From contig CM056387.1 in assembly GCA_029718625.1 (NCBI GenBank), positions 36,238,931 to 36,302,930 of the forward strand: DNA of 64,000 nt, given 5' to 3'. Under the pieces are notes generated by a model. It had not been told where the DNA came from and did no database searches. It was given only the letters and a program-made list of their open reading frames with translations. Below, piece after piece: positions 46,750-64,000 of the stretch; position 1 is the first letter of the stretch, and every line of letters begins with the position of its first letter. A program made the translations under genes and the position numbers. The DNA is from Synaphobranchus kaupii (taxonomy: Eukaryota > Chordata > Actinopteri > Anguilliformes > Synaphobranchidae).

Positions 46750-49700
46750 GTGGAGAGGGAGCGAGAGAGAGACAGATTTGGCATTTTAAAAAAGGACACC
46801 CTGTGCAGCAACATATGGCCTCAAAATCAATCCAAATCATACACAAATTACTATGGCAACAAGCTATCAGTTTTACTTCCCTGTGCATTAATTACTATTA
46901 TCAGCATTTGCATGTCTATATGTCATACAGCACAGACATAGTTCATTGTGTTACATGTCAGACTTGATATATGCTTTGTTTATCCTTTGGCAACACTTCT
47001 CTGGTTGTCCTTCCAGTAAACCATCACTGAACTGACTTGAGTGAGAGAGGGAATAACAGTGATAAAGAGTGACAGCAAAATAAAGAGAGAGGGACAGAGC
47101 AAGAGTAACAGAAAGAGGGTTTGTGTACCCCAGGGGTCCCCAGCCCAGTACCTGGAGATCTACCCTCCTGTAGTTTTTCATTTCAGCCCTAATTTGGCAC
47201 ACCTGACTCTACTAATTAGCAGCTCTGTGAAATCTCTAGCTGTTGAATGAGGGGTGCTTTGTTAGGGTTGGAGTGAAAACCTACAGGACGGTAGATCTCT
47301 AGCTGTTGAATGAGGTGTGCTTTGTTAGGGTTGGAGTGAAAACCTACAGGACGGTAGATCTCTAGCTGTTGAATGAGGTGTGCTTTGTTAGGGTTGGAGT
47401 GAAAACCTACAGGACGGTAGATCTCTAGCTGTTGAATGAGGTGTGCTTTGTTAGGGTTGGAGTGAAAACCTACAGGACGGTAGATCTCTAGCTGTTGAAT
47501 GAGGTGTGCTTTGTTAGGGTTGGAGTGAAAACCTACAGGACGGCAGATCTCTAGCTGTTGAATGAGGTGTGCTTTGTTAGGGTTGGAGTGAAAACCTACA
47601 GGACGGTAGATCTCTAGCTGTTGAATGAGGTGTGCTTTGTTAGGGTTGGAGTGAAAACCTACAGGACGGTAGATCTCTAGCTGTTGAATGAGGTGTGCTT
47701 TGTTAGGGTTGGAGTGAAAACCTACAGGACGGTAGATCTCTAGCTGTTGAATGAGGAGGGCTTTGTTAGGGTTGGAGTGAAAACCTACAGGACGGTAGAT
47801 CTCTAGCTGTTGAATGAGGAGGGCTTTGTTAGGGTTGGAGTGAAAACCTACAGGACGGTAGATCTCTAGCTGTTGAATGAGGGGTGCTTTGTTAGGGTTG
47901 GAGTGAAAACCTACAGGACGGTAGATCTCTAATTGTTGAATGAGGCGTGCTTTGTTAGGGTTGGAGTGAAAACCTACAGGACGGTAGATCTCTAGCTGTT
48001 GAATGAGGAGGGCTTTGTTAGGGTTGGAGTGAAAACCTACAGGACGGTAAATCTCCCGGAACAGGCTTGGGGAACACACACACGCACGCACACAGGCAAA
48101 GACGATCACAACATACTCCCCCAGAGCTAATCGCAAATGCATATCGATTCACATGCATATACGCACGCAACAATGACGGTATGTCACCCAATCTCTGTGA
48201 ACACAGTGCAGTCACTTCCTCACTCACAGTACACTCATTCAACATGTATCACACAGAATAACAACCGCAGGGACAAACCATTAGCTCCGGTTTCCCAAAG
48301 ACTGTCTTTTAAAAGGTGCTTCCTGCAACTTCCTCCCTGACTGTACATTCATTCAACACATCACACACAGCATAACTACCTCAGAGACCAACCATGAACT
48401 CCGGGTTTACCAAAGACTGTCTTTTTAAAGGTGCTTCCTCTAATAATGTCCCCTGACAGTGAAGTGTAAACGAATGAATAAATAAATGGTGAATTGTCAC
48501 GGCAGAGTACACATCCCTCAGCCTGCGCTCGGCAGAAGGGAAGCCATTACAAGACCCCCTCTACTCAAAACCGCGCACAATCACAATTATCCTCCATTTC
48601 CCAGGATGCCTGCGACTCCATTCCCCGCCTCCGTTTATTATGCATCATCCGTTTCCTAAAATTGATTTATTACGATCATTTTCCAGTCCCCGAACCCTCG
48701 CGCAGCGCACTGGCGTCTGCCAGCTCGCCGAAAGATATCCGACGCAACGCAAAACCGCTGCACAACAAACAACCGTTTAGGAGTAAACACACGCAGCTGG
48801 AGAGCCTTGTCCTCCCAGGGATATGGGGCTGAGGGCGCTTGTGCAGCGCCACGCTCAATCGTTCCTCACAGCCCCGGGGCCCCGTCGCTTCTTTTACAGC
48901 AAGGCTCTTAATTAAATACGCGGATTGAAATCTATTTACTCGGTTAAAGCTTACTTTTTAAGTGCCTTTTTTGGATGAAATTACATAAACCATTCGCTGA
49001 TTTTAAGGACTTAATTCACTCAGGTGCGATGCTTATTGTAATGAGAGGCGTGCAGTCTAACCCGCTGGGAATCTATGAAGAATTACAAATACTTGTGGGA
49101 CAGCTGTTCTCCCACATCCATCTGACCATGTTGTTCAATTCAATTTCATTGCCATGGCTGAACTGAACTGATTTGGATACTTCACTGCCTAAGCTAAGAA
49201 AAGAGGTGAAATCCATTCATTGGCTAGTTTCCTTGAGGACTGTCTGAGGTGTACTAACCTTGGCATACGATTACCTACGTTTAAAATGTTTAGCAAGCCA
49301 ACTGATTATTTACCTCATTTTACATTTAGCAGATGGTCTTATCTAGAGCCACTTACATAAGTACACACATACAAGTTTAGGCAACAAACAGTTCTGATGC
49401 AAAGTCAGTAGGTAGCAGCAAGATTGCCAATGCAAAATTCTCTAATGCCAACGCATTGAATCTCACCCTCTCCTTCAAGAAATCTCATGCCGGAGTCAGA
49501 CTTATGTGATGTCCCCCCTTGATCCTAAACCCTGCCTAAACCCTTATGTGATGCCCCCCCCCGCCCCCAAGATAAGATGCAGGAGGGAAACAGAGAATGT
49601 AGTACCATTAGGTAGCAGATTTGAAAATGTTTCAGTTTCAATGGGCAATGTGAAGGAGGAATGCGTTCACCAGTGGCTGGAAGGACACATACTTGTAGAA

Positions 49701-50102
49701 GTCCCTCTCTGGATCACTGTGCCTCAGCTGGAAGTGCTGTCGAGGGGCCTTGCTGTCCAGTGGCAGCAGGTCGTCAGGAACAGCTGGCGTGGGAGGCCTC
49801 GGTGGCAGGGCATCTCCCTCTTCGAGCCTGCCAGTGCCGTCCGCGGGTGGCTGGCCTTGGGCGGCGGCCAAGAGGCCCCTGAGGCGACGTGCATGCTGGC
49901 ACAGCTGGACCGTGTGGATGGTGAGGCTGCACGGCTCCGACGGGATGTCCAACATGGTGGTCGGTCGCGGGCGGTGGGCGGACGGCTGGTGCAGCGGGGG
50001 ATCCTGCATCTCCACCGAGCGGAACTCCCTCTGCAGGAGGTCAAAGGAGCTGCGGGTGGCCGGCGCTGCCTGTACCGGGATCTCGCCCCAGTACCGCATC
50101 AT
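42537..50102 (-). CDS. supt7l: SUPT7L, SPT7-like / STAF65-gamma subunit of the SAGA (STAGA) coactivator; complete CDS in 4 coding exons
   Basis: The CDS joins 50102-49693, 46680-46356, 44080-43843 and 42808-42537 on the minus strand: 1245 nt, or 414 codons plus stop, the length of the human protein. Recognisable blocks are the N-terminal RYWGEIP, DPPLHQPSA and TMLDIPSEPCSLTIHT, the RHSDPE motif before the first intron, and the C-terminal SLMGTSPVFNQR followed by a basic KRMKKI tail. Residues about 146-225 (from ELSWPSCRQLLYQ) match the bromodomain-associated histone-fold (Bromo_TP) region. In this family that fold mediates assembly into the nuclear SAGA/STAGA histone acetyltransferase complex. 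All donors are GT and all acceptors AG, with matching phases. The start is the first of two adjacent Met codons; 5' UTR exons upstream are likely but not resolved. Introns carry a 63-bp-unit MITE array and a 25-bp minisatellite. It is head-to-head with SLC4A1AP, as in human. Identity comes from recognised conserved protein blocks, not from a search. Confidence 0.95.
42809..43842. repeat. SUPT7L last intron with a 25-bp minisatellite (about 43160-43790)
   Basis: About 25 copies of a 25-bp unit, CAGTTACCCATGGTCCTGTG plus TGTGT, run without interruption. Two unit types alternate, TACCCATGGT and TACTCATGGT/C, which suggests a higher-order 50-bp period. Long ORFs appear in all three forward frames because the unit lacks stops; they are not genes. 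The rest of the intron is unremarkable. Confidence 0.93.
43843..44080 (-). CDS. supt7l: SUPT7L third coding exon (residues 246-324 plus 1 nt)
   Basis: This exon begins after gtgcag with VSGGLSEEYERLVNPEKA and includes PLKIKEEPLSDIAFPVSEE, which contains a possible sumoylation-type IKEE site, then LASGDQALPIGVLGA. The donor is TCAG|GTACCG, rather weak by consensus. One leftover G combines with GA of the last exon. Confidence 0.92.
44081..46355. other. SUPT7L second coding intron, no repeats of note
   Basis: Apart from a short C run near 44337-44345, this 2.3-kb intron looks like unique sequence with no coding signal on either strand. Confidence 0.6.
46356..46680 (-). CDS. supt7l: SUPT7L second coding exon (residues 137-245), histone-fold region
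   Basis: This exon starts after a cccccccag acceptor, begins GKGEPVTELSW and ends SYMLQ before a GTGAGA donor. It encodes the Bromo_TP histone-fold segment and the following AVDREARLG and FPDVVEQVFHE blocks. The acceptor tract is a C run joined to a (CT)28 microsatellite, which is unusual and is reported separately. Confidence 0.95.
46690..46745. repeat. (GA)28 microsatellite, (CT)28 on the gene strand, at a SUPT7L 3' splice site
   Basis: The perfect dinucleotide run abuts G8 (C8 on the SUPT7L strand), which directly precedes the AG acceptor at 46681-46682. It therefore serves as the polypyrimidine tract. Confidence 0.95.
47131..48075 (-). mobile_element. hAT-like MITE copy 1, with one arm amplified to 13 x 63 bp (SUPT7L intron)
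   Basis: The left end, CAGGGGTCCCCAGCCC, mirrors the right end, where GGCTTGGGGAAC runs into a CA repeat. The left arm (CTACCCTCCTGTAG... to AATTAGCAGCTCTGTG) is single. The right arm (TCTAGCTGTTGAATGAGG ... CTACAGGACGGTAG) occurs as 13 tandem 63-bp units from about 47227 to 48053. Units are nearly identical. On the minus strand they translate to a 21-residue repeat containing RPVGFHSNPNKA; I do not consider this a gene. Confidence 0.85.
48211..48438. repeat. Imperfect tandem duplication, about 110 bp x 2
   Basis: The segment 48211-48329 (acttcctcactcacagtaca ... aaaggtgcttcc) is repeated with divergence at 48330-48438. Both copies end AAGACTGTCTTTT followed by AAAGGTGCTTCC. Confidence 0.75.
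49316..49440 (+). repeat. Dispersed ATTTAGCAGA family copy
   Basis: It begins TACATTTAGCAGATGGTCTT, then ATCTAGAGCCACTTACA. It shares the head of elements at 8003, 12976 and 23640. Such sequences are common in fish genomes; it is probably SINE- or MITE-like, class not resolved. Confidence 0.6.
49693..50102 (-). CDS. supt7l: SUPT7L first coding exon (residues 1-136 plus 2 nt)
   Basis: This exon contains the start codon and the conserved N-terminal block up to FYK. The donor reads ACAA|GTATGT on the minus strand, so the last two bases (AA) pair with a G from the next exon to form Lys137. Reading past the donor gives nonconserved sequence. The stretch around residues 85-110 is rich in Pro and Ala and is the least conserved part. 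Confidence 0.94.
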
Positions 50103-50993
50103 CCTGCCTCGCGGTCAAACCCTCCACGGGAGTCTGCGGAACAGCGTGATTGGAAACTGATGCAGGAGCACGTCCGAACACGCATGCGCATGTGCTTAAA
50201 CTCTACAGCGCAAGTACATCCCTGCGCAGTGTAAATAAACAGCCAAGCTCGTGTAACAGGGATAAAACAGCCCATAACAGCACTACATTAGCTAACGTCA
50301 GCTAAATAACAACGAGCTAAATTAGCTTAAACCATTGCCGAGAGATAACGTTACCCAGAGTAAGCAGGGTACAGTACAGAGCCAAGTAGTTGGTCGGTTA
50401 CAGTGATGTTTAACAACCATTGTTTCTAAATGTGGGGAATTGCATTCACTAGCTACCAACACAAATACAATAACATTAATATTATTAAAGAAATATACAA
50501 TGACATCAGACTGTCTATAGCTGGCTAACTAGCTAAATGATAATTCACGAAATAAAAGACAACACAGGTAACTTCAGCGCGATGAAAATAAAAATGTGTA
50601 CAATTACATTTCGCGTATATGGAAATTAAAGAATGTGCAAAATGAACAGCACTTACATTTGATGAAAAGGAGAGAACACTTAGTAGCCACCTAGCTGCTA
50701 ATAATTGCGAACCACCAAAAATGCAGGCATCATTCCATCTCATATTTAACTCCGTGTAAAACAAAACTTAATTTAAGTAATTCCTCTATAAATTAAATAT
50801 GTTTTACACGCAACCACGTAGTTGTGCACACATATATACGCATGTGCATATTCTATACTATTATATTATAAGAATAATAGTACACATGCATTACTTAAAC
50901 ATAAAATCGATAAAACAACATATTATGCGGAACCTTTAATAATACCAAAACAAACCCGGAACGGAAATAATTGAGTGCTGTACAAAATAAAAT
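50103..50993. promoter_or_regulatory. Probable bidirectional promoter between SUPT7L and SLC4A1AP
   Basis: The two start codons face away from each other across 891 bp. On the SLC4A1AP side there is an ETS-like CCCGGAA at 50955-50961 and a YY1-like AATATGGCGGA at 50991-51001 overlapping the start codon. On the SUPT7L side there is a near-consensus NRF1 palindrome, CACGCATGCGCA at 50179-50190. The middle is AT-rich without a TATA box in an obvious position. These factor families are typical of housekeeping bidirectional promoters; the sites are read by eye and the transcription starts are unknown. Confidence 0.7.
50179..50190. promoter_or_regulatory. NRF1-like site
   Basis: CACGCATGCGCA differs from the NRF1 palindrome YGCGCATGCGCR at one position. 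It is about 80 bp upstream of the SUPT7L start codon. Confidence 0.5.
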
Positions 50994-62567
<11,574 letters not shown>

Positions 62568-62659
62568 GTAGCTCCCAGACACTGCAACATGAAGACACCA
62601 CCGTGGGGCCTGGGTTTGTGGTGGTGGGGTGGCGGTCAGGGGAATTAAGGGCAAATGTT

Positions 62660-62931
62660 GGGTGCGTCCCAATACTCTAAAAATGCATCCTCCTTTCCTC
62701 CACTACCACCTCCTCTCCTCCGTGCCCCGGAAACCAATCGTTGTCCTAATGTTGCTGATTACACATTAATTACATATTAATTAATGTCTCAACGCAAACC
62801 GCAATGTCAGGTACATTGTATACTGTACATGCAACTACTGGCAGTTTTGGAGACTGGCAGTTTTGCATACTTCCGGGTAGGAGACGAGTGGAGGAAAGGA
62901 GGTGAGGAGTGAAGAATATTGGGACGCACCC
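62660..62931. mobile_element. MITE with GGGTGCGTCCCAAT ends, copy 2
   Basis: The ends GGGTGCGTCCCAATACTC and AATATTGGGACGCACCC are inverted repeats. The subterminal CTCCACTACCACCTCCTCTC is mirrored weakly on the other side. It is the same family as 34317-34625. Confidence 0.8.
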
Positions 62932-64000
62932 TTTGATTGAATCCAGCCCCTCCATCACAGTGTTATGGGATGCCAGTGTGTGAAATATGAACGATGTAAA
63001 CAGTCCTATTTGGGTCCTGATGATTTTCTGCAGAGAATGAACCCATTTTTCCCCCCTCTCTAAATGTCACGTATTTTTAAGTTAAGGATAGGCCTTAATA
63101 TGACGTATAATGGCTTATAAATGTTTAGGTGGAGGCTGTACTTAGAGCTGCAGTACTGACCGGAAGTTAAGACGCTGCTGGTGATCTCTAACCTTTGGGG
63201 TCACGAGAGGCGAGGTTATTACTGCACGTCGCAGACAGAAACGCTACCGCTAAAACCCCCAAGAACGGGAATGATGTGCATCAAAGGGGGTCGTCTGCTC
63301 GGGTTGGGGGCGGGGCCTCTGTGGGGGGTGCGGGGAGAGGAAGTTCACGGGCTGTGTAGCCGGCAGATGTTTGTGAAGGGGAGGGAGGGGTCGTCGAGGG
63401 GGGAGTGATTCACATGGCATGTTAATCGTGGGTTCTGTGAACGCACATCAAAGCCATCCTGCTTCGATAAGATAACGGTTTTTGTAACGGTGCTCTGTGC
63501 AAGCCAGCTCCGGCTCCTGCCAAACTCATTTTGGGGTCATTTAAAGGCAAGCGGGGCTTTTACTCAACCGCACTCCATTTCCAGCCTGCAGGGATGTGGA
63601 GTCTTTGTGTGTTTTTGTGAGACGTTGCACGTGTTGTTGGTTTACATTTTGCAGGCAAGATCTCGTAGATTAAATAGTGCTATATATCCTATGTTGTGGT
63701 AGAGATCTGGTATCGATGAAATGTGTGAAAAGTTCCCATAACCTTAAGAGTGGTGTATCACTTGTATAATGGTACAGGTAAAATATGTTAAGGAGCTCTG
63801 GTGTATCTCATACAGTGGTAGAGGGCTGTATCTATGTATGTATCTGAGTTTCTCCTAGAATGTCAGATTCATCCCGCAGCTGTGAGGAGTTTGGTAGGGT
63901 TCAGGGTTCGAGTGACCCGAGGGCTGTCAAAACTGAGGAGTTTGGTAGGGTTCAGGGTTGGAGTCAGAGGGGACCCCAGGAGAACATTGGCTCTGTAAGG
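62932..64000. other. SLC4A1AP last intron (partial); no terminal exon seen
   Basis: No open stretch resembling the expected short C-terminal exon is present. A direct repeat (TGAGGAGTTTGGTAGGGTTC) occurs at 63883 and 63934. Confidence 0.55.

Noticed and set aside
47227..48053. TTAGGGTT words suggesting interstitial telomere repeats
   Set aside because: TTAGGG occurs once per 63-bp unit, not in tandem.
47216..48142. 308-codon minus-strand ORF with a 21-residue repeat
   Set aside because: It is the translation of a 63-bp minisatellite inside a MITE in a SUPT7L intron. It has no independent start context, conserved domain or splice evidence.
49506..50234. 242-codon plus-strand ORF
   Set aside because: It is antisense to SUPT7L exon 1, whose minus-strand translation is clearly conserved.
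63008..63060. Possible terminal SLC4A1AP exon after tttctgcag at 63034
   Set aside because: The frame would read ENEPIFPPSLNVTYF and on, unlike the family's C terminus. I leave the last exon outside the window.

Overview
This window is nuclear DNA from a vertebrate, almost certainly a teleost fish. The evidence is two split genes with GT-AG introns and vertebrate protein sequence, long (TG)n/(GA)n/(CA)n microsatellites, Tc1-like and hAT-like transposon relics, a piggyBac-type TTAA element and L2-like LINE tails of the kind common in fish. A run of exactly 500 N at 28259-28758 is an assembly gap. The species cannot be named from the sequence.

Only two protein genes can be supported, and they are divergent neighbours. 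SUPT7L (minus strand, 50102 down to 42537, four coding exons, 414 codons plus stop) encodes the STAF65-gamma/SPT7-like subunit of the SAGA/STAGA coactivator. SLC4A1AP (plus strand, from 50994, thirteen coding exons to 62567) encodes kanadaptin, an FHA-domain protein. All exon junctions keep the reading frame. The final short kanadaptin exon is not in the window and should lie beyond 64000. The 891 bp between the two start codons is a probable bidirectional promoter; the same head-to-head pair exists in human.

Positions 1 to about 41600 hold no gene I can support. This is a gene-poor flank full of non-autonomous DNA transposons, fold-back elements, tandem duplications and minisatellites. Between them are AT-rich unique stretches with many homeodomain-type TAATTA cores that could be conserved noncoding elements. 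That idea is inference only.

The most unusual content is in the introns of the gene pair. Two copies of one hAT-like palindromic MITE, one in a SUPT7L intron (47131-48075) and one in the last visible SLC4A1AP intron (61216-62228, with a perfect 8-bp target duplication), each have one arm amplified as a 63-bp tandem repeat, 13 and 14 times. Because 63 is a multiple of three, they create spurious ORFs of more than 300 codons. Other intronic arrays have 25-bp, 21-bp and 27-bp units. The 3' end of SLC4A1AP exon 8, splice donor included, is present as three 84-bp tandem copies. A (CT)28 microsatellite plus a C run forms the polypyrimidine tract of a SUPT7L 3' splice site. I found no complete autonomous transposon, RNA gene or CRISPR array.
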